Below, piece by piece: positions 1 to 9,608 of a stretch of 64,000 nt of DNA (its first letter is position 1; each line of letters begins with the position of its first letter). The notes under the pieces were generated by a model. The model was not told where the DNA came from and searched no databases. It was given only the letters and a program-made list of their open reading frames with translations. The DNA comes from Pseudomonadota bacterium (GTDB taxonomy: Bacteria; Pseudomonadota; Gammaproteobacteria; Burkholderiales; Burkholderiaceae_C), in contig JAKBBP010000002.1 in assembly GCA_021808445.1 (NCBI GenBank), forward strand, positions 1 to 64,000, read 5' to 3'. Made by a program: the position numbers and the translations under genes.

Positions 1-17
1 GAACACGGAGACACGCA

Positions 18-1868
18 ATGGCGCAGATGCAGGTGAAGGTTCCCGACATCGGGGACTTCAAGGATGTGGAGGTGATCGAGCTGCTGGTCAAGGCCGGGGA
101 CAGGATCCAGGCGGAGCAGTCCTTGATCACGGTGGAGAGCGACAAGGCGAGCATGGAGATCCCGAGCAGCGCGGGCGGGGTGGTCAAGGCCGTGCTGGTC
201 AAGCTGGGGGACAAGGTCAGCGAGGGCACGCCGCTGCTGGAGCTGGAGGTGGAGCAGGGGGGCGAGGCGCCGGCCGCGGCCCCGACGGCGGTCGCGGCGC
301 CGGCCCCGGCTGCTGCGGCTGCTGCGGCTGCGGCTCCTGCGGCTGCGTCGGTGGCAGCCCCGGCCGCGCCCGCGGCGGCTCCCGCCGTGGCGGGCAGCTA
401 TTCCGGCCCGGTGGACCATGAATGCGACGTGCTCGTGCTGGGCGCGGGACCCGGCGGTTATTCAGCGGCCTTCCGCGCCGCCGACCTGGGCTTGAAGGTC
501 GTGCTCGTGGAGCGCTACGCGACGCTGGGTGGGGTGTGCCTGAACGTAGGGTGCATTCCCAGCAAGGCGCTGTTGCACGTCGCCGCGGTGGTCGACGAGG
601 CGGCGCACCTGGCGGCCGTCGGCATCGAGTTCGGCGCTCCCAAGGTCGACCGCAAGATGCTGGCCGCACACAAGGACAAGGTGGTGGGCAAGCTCACCGG
701 TGGCCTGGCCGGCATGGCCAAGGCGCGCAAGGTCACGGTGGTGCGCGGCAACGCGTCCTTCCTGGACCCCCAGCACGTCGAGGTCCAGGCGACCCAGGGC
801 AGTGGCCGCGAGGCCGCGGGGCCGGTGCAGCGCGTGCGCTTTCGTCGCGCCATCATCGCGGCCGGCAGCCAGGCCGTGCACCTGCCCTTCCTGCCCGAGG
901 ATCCGCGGGTGGTCGACTCCACCGGGGCCCTGGCGCTGGGCGTGGAGCCGCGCAACATGCTGATCGTCGGCGGCGGCATCATCGGTCTGGAGATGGGCAC
1001 GGTGTACTCCACGCTGGGCGCGCGGCTGGACGTGGTCGAGATGCTCGACGGACTGATGCCCGGAGCCGATCGCGACCTGGTGAAGGTCTGGCAGAAGCTC
1101 AATGCCCGACGTTTCGATCGCGTCATGCTCAAGACCCGTACCGTCGACGCGCAGGCACGGGACGACGGGATCTGGGTGCGCTTCGAAGGCGAGGGCGCGC
1201 CGGCTGAAGCCCAGCGCTACGACCTGGTGCTGCAGGCGGTGGGGCGTTCGCCCAACGGCAAGCGCATCGGAGCGGAGCGGGCTGGTGTGGCCGTGGACGA
1301 TCGAGGCTTCATCCGCGTGGACGCCCAGATGCGCACCAACGTGTCCCATATCCACGCCATCGGCGACATCGTCGGCCAGCCCATGCTGGCGCACAAGGCG
1401 GTGCACGAGGGCCATGTGGCGGCCCAGGTCTGCGCCGGTGAGCTGCGCGGCGACGAGGCACTGGCGCGCAGCGCCTTCGACGCGCGGGTGATTCCCTCGG
1501 TGGCCTACACCGACCCGGAAATCGCCTGGGTGGGCCTGGGCGAGGATGAGGCCCGGGCCAAGGGCATCGCCGTGACCAAGGGCCTGTTCCCCTGGGCGGC
1601 CTCCGGACGGGCCATCGCCAATGGGCGCGACGAGGGGTTCACCAAGCTGCTGTTCGACGCCCAGACGCACCGCATCGTCGGCGGCGGCATCGTCGGAACC
1701 CATGCCGGGGACCTGATCGGAGAAATCGCCCTGGCCATCGAAATGGGGGCGGATGCCGTGGACATCGGAAGCACCATCCACCCGCACCCCACGCTGGGCG
1801 AATCCATCGGCATGGCCGCCGAGGTGGCCGAGGGCAGCTGCACCGACCTGCCTCCGGCGCGGCGCTAG
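18..1868 (+). CDS. lpdA: Dihydrolipoyl dehydrogenase with N-terminal lipoyl domain (pyruvate dehydrogenase E3)
   Basis: This 616-residue protein reoxidises dihydrolipoamide on the acyltransferase of a 2-oxoacid dehydrogenase complex and passes electrons to NAD through FAD. Residues 1 to about 80 form a lipoyl domain with the modifiable lysine at 43 (ESDKASM). An Ala/Pro-rich linker runs to about 126. The flavin core follows, with an FAD-binding [10 protein letters not shown], the redox disulfide Cys174/Cys179 in [13 protein letters not shown], a second dinucleotide site ([11 protein letters not shown]) and the C-terminal HPHPTLGE base. A lipoyl domain fused to E3 is known in the beta-proteobacterial pyruvate dehydrogenase, so aceE and aceF probably lie just upstream of the window. 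The complex assignment is inferred from the fusion. A second E3, without a lipoyl domain, sits in the sucAB operon. The TAG stop lies inside a short dispersed repeat. Confidence 0.93.
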   Translation: MAQMQVKVPDIGDFKDVEVIELLVKAGDRIQAEQSLITVESDKASMEIPSSAGGVVKAVLVKLGDKVSEGTPLLELEVEQGGEAPAAAPTAVAAPAPAAAAAAAAAPAAASVAAPAAPAAAPAVAGSYSGPVDHECDVLVLGAGPGGYSAAFRAADLGLKVVLVERYATLGGVCLNVGCIPSKALLHVAAVVDEAAHLAAVGIEFGAPKVDRKMLAAHKDKVVGKLTGGLAGMAKARKVTVVRGNASFLDPQHVEVQATQGSGREAAGPVQRVRFRRAIIAAGSQAVHLPFLPEDPRVVDSTGALALGVEPRNMLIVGGGIIGLEMGTVYSTLGARLDVVEMLDGLMPGADRDLVKVWQKLNARRFDRVMLKTRTVDAQARDDGIWVRFEGEGAPAEAQRYDLVLQAVGRSPNGKRIGAERAGVAVDDRGFIRVDAQMRTNVSHIHAIGDIVGQPMLAHKAVHEGHVAAQVCAGELRGDEALARSAFDARVIPSVAYTDPEIAWVGLGEDEARAKGIAVTKGLFPWAASGRAIANGRDEGFTKLLFDAQTHRIVGGGIVGTHAGDLIGEIALAIEMGADAVDIGSTIHPHPTLGESIGMAAEVAEGSCTDLPPARR

Positions 1869-1879
1869 TGTCCTGTCCC
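1866..1879 (+). repeat. Short dispersed repeat, copy 1, overlapping the lpdA stop codon
   Basis: TAGTGTCCTGTCCC matches the family consensus CTAGTGTCCCGTCCCA with one internal change. The preceding base is C, so CTAG is complete. Its TAG is the stop codon of lpdA. Other copies are at 46403-46416, 46422-46437 (inverted) and 52592-52607 (inverted). Confidence 0.55.
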
Positions 1880-2034
1880 GCGGATCACGGTCCTTTTGCC
1901 GGGCCGGTTCGGGGCGGGAAGGTCTGGCGCCGGTTCCAGCGCGCGGTGGCCCGGGCCGGGCGCCCCGGCAGGGCGCGCCCCGGCAGGGGTGCGCCCTGTG
2001 CGCAGGGCCGACGCAGCAGCGATGCCGGAAAGAT

Positions 2035-2892
2035 TCAGGGCCGCGAAACGCCCGCGGACACCGGCTTGGGCAGCACGGCGCCGGCCATCAGCGCGGCCGT
2101 GGTCGGCGAAGCTCCGTCGGGCACCGCGTTGGAAATGGGCATCGTGGCCGGAGGCAGGGGCTTGTCGCCGCTGCCCGGCTGCTCGTGCAGGGACGCAGCC
2201 TGGGCCGAGGGCAGCAGCGGGTCCGCGGCACGTGTGATCAGGCGACGGGCGCCGTCGAAGCGGCGGGCCCAGTACGGGCTGTCCAGGTTGGCGATCTGCA
2301 CCTTCTCGCCCGGACGGGGAGCGTGCACGAACTGGCCGTTGCCGATGTAGATGCCCACGTGGGAGAAGGCACGGCGCAGGGTGTTGAAGAACACCAGGTC
2401 TCCCGGGCGCAATTCGTTCTCTGCCACCTTCTCGCCTTCGCGGCTTTGCTGGGCGGCGTTGTGCGGCAGCACCAGGCCCAGGGTCTCCTGGTAGACGCGA
2501 CGCACCAGCCCGGAGCAGTCGAATCCCCGTGACGCGTGGTCGCCGCCGTACCGGTAGCGCACGCCGAGAAAACTCAGGGTGTTGATCACCAGTTGCGACG
2601 TGCGCGAGGACACTTCGTGCACCACGTGCTGCTGGTTCCACCAGTTCTGCACCTCGCCGCCGGGCCCGCTTTCCTCGACCACTGCCGCGGCGGGAGGATT
2701 CGGATGCTCCTGGGCCTGCGCGATGATGCGTGTCAGCCGGGCGTCGGATGCCGCATCCGCAGCCGAGGCGCCCGGCGCCGGTGCCGCCCATGCCGAGGCC
2801 GCGCAGCAGCTCGCGAGCACGACCATGCCCGCCAAGCTGCGGCGCACGGCGGTCTGGCGTGGGGCGATGCTGCGTGAGGCGAACCGGCGCAT
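2035..2892 (-). CDS. NlpC/P60 (C40) family cell-wall endopeptidase, exported
   Basis: A secreted peptidoglycan hydrolase of 285 residues that would cut peptide stems in the periplasm. I chose the ATG at 2892 because it gives a normal signal peptide: basic MRRFASRSIAPRQ, a hydrophobic stretch from about 20 to 30, then AWA-A at about 36. A frame 28 codons longer is open but puts a non-signal-like stretch in front. The C40 catalytic triad is visible: Cys126 in FDCSGLVRR, His178 in SHVGIYIG and His190 in QFVHAPRPG. The tail after about residue 215 is low-complexity Pro/Ala/Ser. It is transcribed alone, convergent with lpdA and divergent from the acuI-like gene. The precise cell-wall bond is not readable from the sequence. 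Confidence 0.88.
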   Translation of the reverse strand: MRRFASRSIAPRQTAVRRSLAGMVVLASCCAASAWAAPAPGASAADAASDARLTRIIAQAQEHPNPPAAAVVEESGPGGEVQNWWNQQHVVHEVSSRTSQLVINTLSFLGVRYRYGGDHASRGFDCSGLVRRVYQETLGLVLPHNAAQQSREGEKVAENELRPGDLVFFNTLRRAFSHVGIYIGNGQFVHAPRPGEKVQIANLDSPYWARRFDGARRLITRAADPLLPSAQAASLHEQPGSGDKPLPPATMPISNAVPDGASPTTAALMAGAVLPKPVSAGVSRP

Positions 2893-3224
2893 GAAGGGTC
2901 GGACGGGGCTGCAGGAGGAGGGGAGGTGCTGCGCAACCCGGGCACGAGGCGCAGCCAGAGGCTGCGCCAGACGCAAATCCGGGGGTTTCTACCAGTGCTT
3001 GAATGTAACGGCCCCCCTGGCCCCGCGTCAACCATTCCCGAGCGGCCTGCACCCGAAGGCTTGATGCAGAATCGGGTGCTGGGCGCACCCCGGATCTTGC
3101 CGCAGCGGCCAGCCCGCGCAAGATGTGTGCATGCCCATCATCCCGATCCTGTACCAACGCGCCTCCTGGGTCGTTGAACAGCCCGCCGGGCTCGCGAAGG
3201 TGCATTTCTCAAGGAGGAAGACCC
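2893..3224. other. Divergent intergenic region with a candidate promoter
   Basis: 332 bases between the divergent NlpC/P60 and acuI-like genes. I find no supported gene or RNA here. It holds a candidate minus-strand promoter (3002-3031) and the Shine-Dalgarno AAGGAGGA of the acuI-like gene at 3211-3218. Confidence 0.6.
3002..3031 (-). promoter_or_regulatory. Candidate sigma-70 promoter of the NlpC/P60 gene
   Basis: On the minus strand, TTGACG (3026-3031) and TACATT (3002-3007) are separated by 18 bases. They match the -35 and -10 consensus at 5 of 6 and 4 of 6 positions. The start codon is about 100 bases downstream, so a fairly long leader would be made. This is a prediction from spacing and consensus only. 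Confidence 0.35.
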
Positions 3225-4202
<978 letters not shown>

Positions 4203-4210
4203 GGAGGGAT

Positions 4211-4291
4211 GACAGCCCCCAGGGCCGGGCTGTGCCCGGCCCGCCCCCTGAGGGGGTCAAGGAACCTTGGGGCGGCCCGGCGGTTCCTTGA
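4211..4291 (+). repeat. Palindromic intergenic repeat, complete copy 1
   Basis: An 81-base unit with three hairpins in series: GGGCCGGGC/GCCCGGCCC with a TGT loop (4222-4242), CCCCC/GGGGG (4244-4256) and TCAAGGAACC/GGTTCCTTGA enclosing a GC-rich core (4257-4291). It starts 8 bases after the acuI-like stop codon. The same unit recurs at 4293-4376, 4380-4432, 33907-33980 and 57203-57320. Confidence 0.85.
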
Positions 4292-4292
4292 G

Positions 4293-4376
4293 GACAGCCC
4301 CCAGGGCCGGGCTGTGCCCGGCCCGCCCCCCGGGGGGGGGGGCAAGGAACCTTGGGGCGGCCCGGCGGTTCCTTGA
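4293..4376 (+). repeat. Palindromic intergenic repeat, complete copy 2
   Basis: A head-to-tail duplicate of the unit at 4211, one base downstream. The middle hairpin is expanded into a run of C followed by a run of G (about 4324-4342). That tract is a likely site of slippage. Confidence 0.85.
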
Positions 4377-4379
4377 TCT

Positions 4380-4432
4380 GACAGCCCCCAGGTCCGGGCT
4401 GTGCCCGGCCCGCCCCGGCCCGCCCCGGCCCG
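4380..4432 (+). repeat. Palindromic intergenic repeat, partial copy 3
   Basis: It keeps the first hairpin, with one change (AGGTCCGGGCTG instead of AGGGCCGGGCTG). It then breaks into short CGCCCCGGCC repeats and lacks the TCAAGGAACC arms. The rest of the gap up to the prpE start (4433-4553) shows no gene and no clear promoter. Confidence 0.75.
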
Positions 4433-4553
4433 GTGGCTGCGCGGCGGGGGGGCTGGTCGGTCAGGGTCCTGTCAGGTGGGGTGTCTACGGTGGCCGCACG
4501 GCCGGGCGCAGACCCGGCGTCGGGGCAGGCCAGCCCCTCCCGAGGAGACAGCC

Positions 4554-6452
4554 ATGGCGGATTACCGTGAATATCACCGGCGTTCGGTCGAGCAGCCGCA
4601 GGAGTTCTGGGCCGAAAAGGCCGCCCTGATCGATTGGCACCGGCCCTTCGAGCAGGTGCTGGACGCCGGGCGCAAGCCCTTCGCGGCGTGGTTCACGGGG
4701 GGGCTGACCAATCTGTGCCACAACGCGGTGGACCGCCATCTCGCCCGGCGTGGCGCCCAGCCGGCGCTGGTGTGGGAGTCCACCGAGGTGGATCGCAGCC
4801 GCAGCTACAGCTACGCCGAATTGCACCAGGAGGTGCAGCGCATGGCGGCGATCCTGCTGCGCCATGGCGTGGGCCAGGGTGACCGGGTCCTGATCTACAT
4901 GCCCATGATCCCCGAGGCGGTGTTCGCCATGCTCGCCTGCGTGCGCATCGGCGCCATCCACTCGGTGGTATTCGGCGGCTTTGCCGCGCTGAGCCTGGCC
5001 ACGCGCATCGACGATGCGGCGCCGAAGATGGTGATCAGCAGCGATGCCGGCTCGCGAGCCGGACGCGTCGTGCCCTACAAGCCCTTGCTCGACGAGGCCA
5101 TCGAGCGCGCTGCACACAAGCCCCGGCATGTGCTGATGGTCGACCGTGGGCTGCAGTCCTTCGCGCCCCTGCCCGGGCGCGATCTGGACTACGCGGCCGA
5201 GCGCGCCGCGGTGGGTGAGCGCGAGGTGCCTTGCGCCTGGGTGGAGTCGACCCACCCGAGCTACATCCTCTACACCTCGGGGACGACCGGGCGGCCCAAG
5301 GGTGTGCAGCGCGACACCGGAGGCTACGCGGTGGCGCTGGCCACGTCGATGCAGGACATTTTCTGCGGCAGCCCCGGCGGAACCTATTTCTGCACCAGCG
5401 ACATCGGCTGGGTGGTGGGCCACAGCTACATCGTGTACGGGCCCCTGATCCACGGCATGACCACGGTGTTGTACGAGGGCACGCCGGTGCGCCCGGATGC
5501 CGGTATCCTGTGGCGCCTGGCCGAGAAACACCGGGCGCAGGTCATGTTCTCCTCCCCCACCGCGGTGAGGGTGCTGAAAAAGTTCGACACTGCGTTCATG
5601 CGCGAGCGTGACCTGTCCGCGCTGGAACGCCTGTTCCTGGCCGGCGAGCCACTGGACGAACCCACCGCGAGCTGGATCGGCGAGGCGCTGGGCAAGCCGG
5701 TGGTGGACAACTACTGGCAGACCGAGACGGGCTGGCCGATCCTGGGCACTCCCTCCGGCGTGCAGGCCCTGGAGCCCAAGCCGGGCTCGCCCGGCGTGGC
5801 GATGCCCGGCTACAAGGTGAGCATCCTCGACGAGCTCAGCGGTGAGCCGGTACCTCCCGGGAACAAGGGCGTGCTGGCCATCGAGTGGCCCCTGCCGCCC
5901 GGTTGCATGCAGACCGTGTGGGGCGACGACAAGCGCTTTGTCGACACCTACTGGTCCACCTTCGCGACCCGTCAGGTGTATTCCACCTTCGACTGGGGTG
6001 TGGCCGACGAGCGGGGCTACGTCACCATCCTCGGGCGCACCGATGACGTGATCAACGTCGCCGGGCACCGGCTGGGCACCCGCGAGATCGAGGAAAGCAT
6101 TTCCAGCCACGCCGCGGTGGCCGAGGTGGCGGTGGTCGGCGCGGCCGACGAGCTCAAGGGGCAGCAGGCGGTGGCCTTCGTGGTGCCGCGTGACGCGACC
6201 CGCGCGGCCAGCGCCGAGGCCCGCGCCGAGCTGGCCGCGCAGATCATGCAGACGGTGCAGGTGCAACTGGGGGCTGTCGCCCGACCGGCTCGGGTGCTGT
6301 TCGTGTCCATGCTGCCCAAGACCCGCTCGGGCAAGCTGCTGCGGCGCTCCATCCAGGCGCTGTGCGAGCAGCGCTCGCCCGGGGACCTGACCACCCTGGA
6401 AGACCCCGGCGCGCTGGAGCAGATCCGCGGCGCGCTGGCCTCGCAGCCCTGA
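4554..6452 (+). CDS. prpE: Propionyl-CoA synthetase
   Basis: A 632-residue AMP-forming acyl-CoA synthetase that activates propionate to propionyl-CoA through an acyl-adenylate. The ATG at 4554 follows a GAGGAG-type Shine-Dalgarno and gives MADYREYHRRS, the usual family N-terminus. The ATP-binding loop YTSGTTGRPKGV lies near residue 240. DIGWVVGHSYIVYGPL is characteristic of PrpE rather than acetyl-CoA synthetase. The catalytic lysine of the adenylation half-reaction is Lys594 in RSGKLLRR, close to Lys592 of the Salmonella enzyme. The preceding acuI-like gene produces the same product from acryloyl-CoA. No other 2-methylcitrate-cycle genes are in the window. Confidence 0.92.
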   Translation: MADYREYHRRSVEQPQEFWAEKAALIDWHRPFEQVLDAGRKPFAAWFTGGLTNLCHNAVDRHLARRGAQPALVWESTEVDRSRSYSYAELHQEVQRMAAILLRHGVGQGDRVLIYMPMIPEAVFAMLACVRIGAIHSVVFGGFAALSLATRIDDAAPKMVISSDAGSRAGRVVPYKPLLDEAIERAAHKPRHVLMVDRGLQSFAPLPGRDLDYAAERAAVGEREVPCAWVESTHPSYILYTSGTTGRPKGVQRDTGGYAVALATSMQDIFCGSPGGTYFCTSDIGWVVGHSYIVYGPLIHGMTTVLYEGTPVRPDAGILWRLAEKHRAQVMFSSPTAVRVLKKFDTAFMRERDLSALERLFLAGEPLDEPTASWIGEALGKPVVDNYWQTETGWPILGTPSGVQALEPKPGSPGVAMPGYKVSILDELSGEPVPPGNKGVLAIEWPLPPGCMQTVWGDDKRFVDTYWSTFATRQVYSTFDWGVADERGYVTILGRTDDVINVAGHRLGTREIEESISSHAAVAEVAVVGAADELKGQQAVAFVVPRDATRAASAEARAELAAQIMQTVQVQLGAVARPARVLFVSMLPKTRSGKLLRRSIQALCEQRSPGDLTTLEDPGALEQIRGALASQP

Positions 6453-6626
6453 GTCCTGGCCGCCCCGCGGGACGGGGCCGCGCAGGCGCCGCGGGCTGGG
6501 CTGCCGGGCCCGGGCAGCGCCGTGGAGCGCCCCGCGATCCCGTAGTCCGTGCAGGGAAATTGATCTACTGCTAGGGAAAGCACTATGCGTCGCTACTGGA
6601 CGGCGGGGCCGGCTCACCTACAATTC

Positions 6627-6642
6627 ATAAGTACTTGCTTAT
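6627..6642. promoter_or_regulatory. Candidate ArsR-type operator upstream of the sox regulator
   Basis: ATAAGTACTTGCTTAT has inverted ATAAG/CTTAT arms and lies in the only AT-rich stretch of the region, 20 bases before the regulator's start. ArsR-family operators are typically short AT-rich inverted repeats close to the regulator's own promoter. A possible -10 hexamer TATACT (6640-6645) overlaps it, but I see no convincing -35. Autorepression plus control of the sox genes is inferred. Confidence 0.5.
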
Positions 6643-6661
6643 ACTTAAATTCTATTAAACA

Positions 6662-7054
6662 GTGATGCCTGTCCCGGCCCCCACTCCCCAGCTGCTCGGA
6701 GACGACTCCGACGCGCAGGCCGCCGAACGGGTGTTCGATTCCGCGGCGGAACTCTTCGGCGTGCTGGCCACGCCGCTGCGCCTGCGCATCCTGAACGCCA
6801 TCTGCACCCACGAGAAAAGCGTGGGCGAGATCATGGAGGCGGTGGAGTCCACGCAGCCCAACGTCTCGCAGCACCTGAAGGTGCTCTACCAGGCGGGCAT
6901 CGTGGCCAAGCGTCGCGTGGGCAATCAGATTCATTACCGGGTGCAGAGCGAGAAGGCGGTTCAGCTGTGCCGCACCGTGTGCACCCAGATCGCGATCGAA
7001 CTGGACGACCCGGATGCGGTTTCGCAATCCGAGCGCCTGGCCCGGCGCACCTAG
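6662..7054 (+). CDS. soxR: ArsR-family transcriptional regulator of the sox operon (SoxR/SqrR-like)
   Basis: A 130-residue winged-helix repressor with the DNA-recognition helix around SVGEIMEAVESTQPNVSQHL (residues 53-72) and the wing around RRVGNQIHYRV. Three cysteines, Cys48, Cys103 and Cys107, lie in the helices flanking the winged helix. The persulfide sensors SqrR and BigR use two cysteines in comparable places, so sensing of sulfane sulfur or thiosulfate-derived persulfide is a reasonable inference. The arsenic-binding ELCVCDL motif is absent. It sits 29 bases before soxC in the same direction. The start may be GTG at 6662 or ATG at 6665. Neither has a visible Shine-Dalgarno, so leaderless translation is possible. 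The symbol soxR is used by position and family. Confidence 0.78.
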   Translation: MMPVPAPTPQLLGDDSDAQAAERVFDSAAELFGVLATPLRLRILNAICTHEKSVGEIMEAVESTQPNVSQHLKVLYQAGIVAKRRVGNQIHYRVQSEKAVQLCRTVCTQIAIELDDPDAVSQSERLARRT

Positions 7055-7083
7055 GTACCTACAGCCAACCAGCGAGTACGAGG

Positions 7084-8451
7084 ATGAGTGACTACAGCAA
7101 CAAGCTAGGCCGGCTGCGTCCCGCGCCGGAGAACTTCCTGAGCGCCGAGCAGATTCGCCAGGTGCAGTCGGGGCGGCGCGACTTCCTGCGTCGGGCTTTC
7201 GCCGGCGCCAGCGCGGCGATGGTCGCCTCGGGCGCGGCCTCGGCCTACGCCGACGAGGCTTCGGGCAAGGGCTCCCCGCGCATCCTGGAGACCCCGGAGT
7301 GGGGCACCACGCTGGGTCGGCCGGTCGACGAGCCGCCCTACGGAATGCCCTCCAAGTACGAATCCCATCTGGTGCGTCGCATCAGCCCGGGGCTGTCGGC
7401 GGTGAACCAGGCCAACGTGGCCTTCGCTCCGCTGCAAGGCATGTTCGGCATCATCACCCCCTCGGGCCTGCACTTCAACCGCTCGCACCAGGGCTGGTAC
7501 GAGATCGACCCCTCGCAGCACCGCCTGATGGTGATGGGAGAGGAAGGGCTGGTGCGCAATCCGAAGGTCTACTCCGTCGGCGACATCATGCGCATGCAGC
7601 CGGTGTCCCGCATCCATTTCATCGAGTGTGGCGCGAACTCCGCAATGGAGTGGGGCAACGTGGCCGTCCCCACGGTGCAGTACACCCACGGCATGGTGTC
7701 CTGCAGTGAATGGACCGGCGTGCCGCTGATCAAGCTGCTGGAGGACTGCGGGGCCAACCTCAAGGGCGTGCGCTTCGTGCTCGCCGAGGGTGCCGACGGC
7801 TCGCACGAGACCCGAACCATTCCGATGTCCCTGGTGCTGTCGGGCGAGGTCCTGGTGGCCTACGGACAGAACGGCGAGATGCTGCGCCCCGAGAACGGCT
7901 ACCCGCTGCGCCTGGTGGTGCCGGGCGTCGAGGGTGTCTCCAACATCAAGTACCTGCGGCGCATCAAGCTGGGAACCGAGCCCTTCGCCGCCAAGGACGA
8001 GGTCCTGGGGTACGTCGACCTCATGCCCGACGGCAAGTTCCGACAGTACACCTCGCTGATGGAGTGCAAGTCGGTGATCACCTCGCCCTCGGGCGGCCAG
8101 GTGCTGATGGAAAAGGGCCTGTACAACGTGAGTGGCATCGCCTGGTCGGGCCGCGGGCGCATCAAGCGTGTCGACGTGTCCTTCGACGGCGGCGTGAACT
8201 GGCATCCGGCGCGCCTGGAAGGGCCGGTGCAGAACAAGGCCCTGACCCGGTTCAACATTCCCTGGGTCTGGAACGGCGGCAGCGCCTTCCTGCAAAGCCG
8301 CGCGGTCGACGAGACCGGCTACGTGCAGCCCACCTACGAGCAGTTGCGCAAGGTGCGCGGCACGCGCTCGGTCTACCACAACAACGCGATTCAAACCTGG
8401 CAAGTCGAGGCAACTGGAGATGTGCGCAATGTTCAACTCGCCCATTCGTAA
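7084..8451 (+). CDS. soxC: Sulfane dehydrogenase molybdenum subunit SoxC
   Basis: SoxC is the molybdopterin subunit of sulfur dehydrogenase Sox(CD)2. It oxidises the sulfane sulfur carried on the SoxY cysteine in the periplasm. The protein has 455 residues, with a Tat signal carrying RRDFLRRAF at 31-39, as needed for export of a folded molybdoenzyme. The sulfite-oxidase fold follows, with the molybdenum-ligand cysteine at 182 in IECGANS. The start at 7084 has GAGTACGAGG upstream and excludes an open extension into the regulator. SoxD overlaps its 3' end. A SoxCD pair normally means thiosulfate is oxidised fully to sulfate without stored sulfur globules. Confidence 0.95.
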   Translation: MSDYSNKLGRLRPAPENFLSAEQIRQVQSGRRDFLRRAFAGASAAMVASGAASAYADEASGKGSPRILETPEWGTTLGRPVDEPPYGMPSKYESHLVRRISPGLSAVNQANVAFAPLQGMFGIITPSGLHFNRSHQGWYEIDPSQHRLMVMGEEGLVRNPKVYSVGDIMRMQPVSRIHFIECGANSAMEWGNVAVPTVQYTHGMVSCSEWTGVPLIKLLEDCGANLKGVRFVLAEGADGSHETRTIPMSLVLSGEVLVAYGQNGEMLRPENGYPLRLVVPGVEGVSNIKYLRRIKLGTEPFAAKDEVLGYVDLMPDGKFRQYTSLMECKSVITSPSGGQVLMEKGLYNVSGIAWSGRGRIKRVDVSFDGGVNWHPARLEGPVQNKALTRFNIPWVWNGGSAFLQSRAVDETGYVQPTYEQLRKVRGTRSVYHNNAIQTWQVEATGDVRNVQLAHS

Positions 8452-9529
8452 AGCAGCGGTCGCGGCCGTGCTGGCCGCAGCGGTCTCGGCTGCGTGGGGA
8501 GCCGATCCCGGGGCCTCGCTGGGGCGTGCCGCCACGCCGGCGGAGATCCACGCCTGGAACATCGACGTGCGCCCGGATTTCAAGGGCCTGCCGGACGGCA
8601 AGGGCACGGTGGCCGAAGGCACCAAGCTGTGGGAGGCCAAGTGCGCGTCGTGCCACGGGGACTTCGCCGACTCCAACGCCGTGTTCCCGCCGCTGGTGGG
8701 GGCCTTCCAGGCCACCAAGGAAGAGATGAAGACGGGCTGGGTGTCCAAGCTGGCCAATCCCTCCGAAGGCATCGGAACCTCGCTGGAGCGTCTGTCGACC
8801 CTGTCGACCCTGTTCGACTACATCCACCGCGCGATGCCGTGGACCTCCCCCGACACGCTGAGCTGGGACGAGACCTACTCGCTGGTCGACTACCTGCTGA
8901 ACCTGGCCAACATCGTCCCGGCCAACTTCGTGCTGACCCGCCAGAATGTGCAGCAGGTGCAGGATGAATTGCCCAATCGCAATGGAATGACCTGGGACCA
9001 CGGCATGTGGCCGGGGGGCAAGACGGTACTGGCCTCGGGTAAGGTGCTGGGGAACGGGGGTATCCCGGATGTTCACGCGGTCGAGTGCATGAAAAACTGC
9101 GCTCCGAGGCCGGTGGTGGCGAGTTCGATCCCCGAGTACGCGATGAATACCTGGGGCAACCTGCAGGACCAGTATCGCCAGTGGGGTCCCATCCGCGGCC
9201 AGGTCACGCTCAGCAAGGCCGAGCTCGAGAAGGCGGCGGCAGCCAGGCAGGCCGCGGCTTCCGACCCGAACGCGAAGGTCGTCTCGCTGCTCAAGGAGCA
9301 TGGTTGCATCGCCTGTCACGCCATGGGGGCGAACAAGGTCGTAGGCCCCGGCTATGCCGAGGTGGCGAAGAAATATGCGGGCAAACAGACGGAGGTGGCA
9401 GAATTGACCCAGCGGATCATCAAGGGTGGTTCTGGCACATGGGGGAGTATGCCGATGCCCCCGCAAAGTATCAGTGAGGGCGATGCGAAACTGATCGCGG
9501 CCTGGCTGGTGGATGGAGCAAAGCAGTAG
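8429..9529 (+). CDS. soxD: Sulfane dehydrogenase diheme cytochrome subunit SoxD
   Basis: The electron-accepting diheme c-type cytochrome partner of SoxC. There are two heme-binding motifs, CASCH at 72-76 and CIACH at 293-297, with a Sec-type signal peptide ending near AWGA at about residue 24. I prefer the ATG at 8429 because GGAG at 8416-8419 is correctly spaced from it. The in-frame ATG at 8420 would touch the same Shine-Dalgarno. The gene overlaps soxC by 23 bases, which suggests translational coupling and equal subunit supply. Length is 366 residues, within the range for full diheme SoxD. Confidence 0.93.
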   Translation: MFNSPIRKAAVAAVLAAAVSAAWGADPGASLGRAATPAEIHAWNIDVRPDFKGLPDGKGTVAEGTKLWEAKCASCHGDFADSNAVFPPLVGAFQATKEEMKTGWVSKLANPSEGIGTSLERLSTLSTLFDYIHRAMPWTSPDTLSWDETYSLVDYLLNLANIVPANFVLTRQNVQQVQDELPNRNGMTWDHGMWPGGKTVLASGKVLGNGGIPDVHAVECMKNCAPRPVVASSIPEYAMNTWGNLQDQYRQWGPIRGQVTLSKAELEKAAAARQAAASDPNAKVVSLLKEHGCIACHAMGANKVVGPGYAEVAKKYAGKQTEVAELTQRIIKGGSGTWGSMPMPPQSISEGDAKLIAAWLVDGAKQ

Positions 9530-9608
9530 TTCAGTAGTTGCGTCGGTTCGCGCTGCTGAACCCGCGGGCGCGCACATCACTCAATGTCTCAGTGAGGAGT
9601 TTTTGCAA

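Noticed and set aside
1957-1993. Tandem GCCCCGGCAGGGCG-like repeats after lpdA as a terminator
   Set aside because: The sequence can fold but has no T tract, and the repeats are short and imperfect. I could not define a single stem.
6560-6589. TTGATC and TATGCG as a promoter for the sox regulator
   Set aside because: The -10 matches at only 3 of 6 positions. The AT-rich stretch at 6622-6660 is a better location, although no full promoter can be defined there either.
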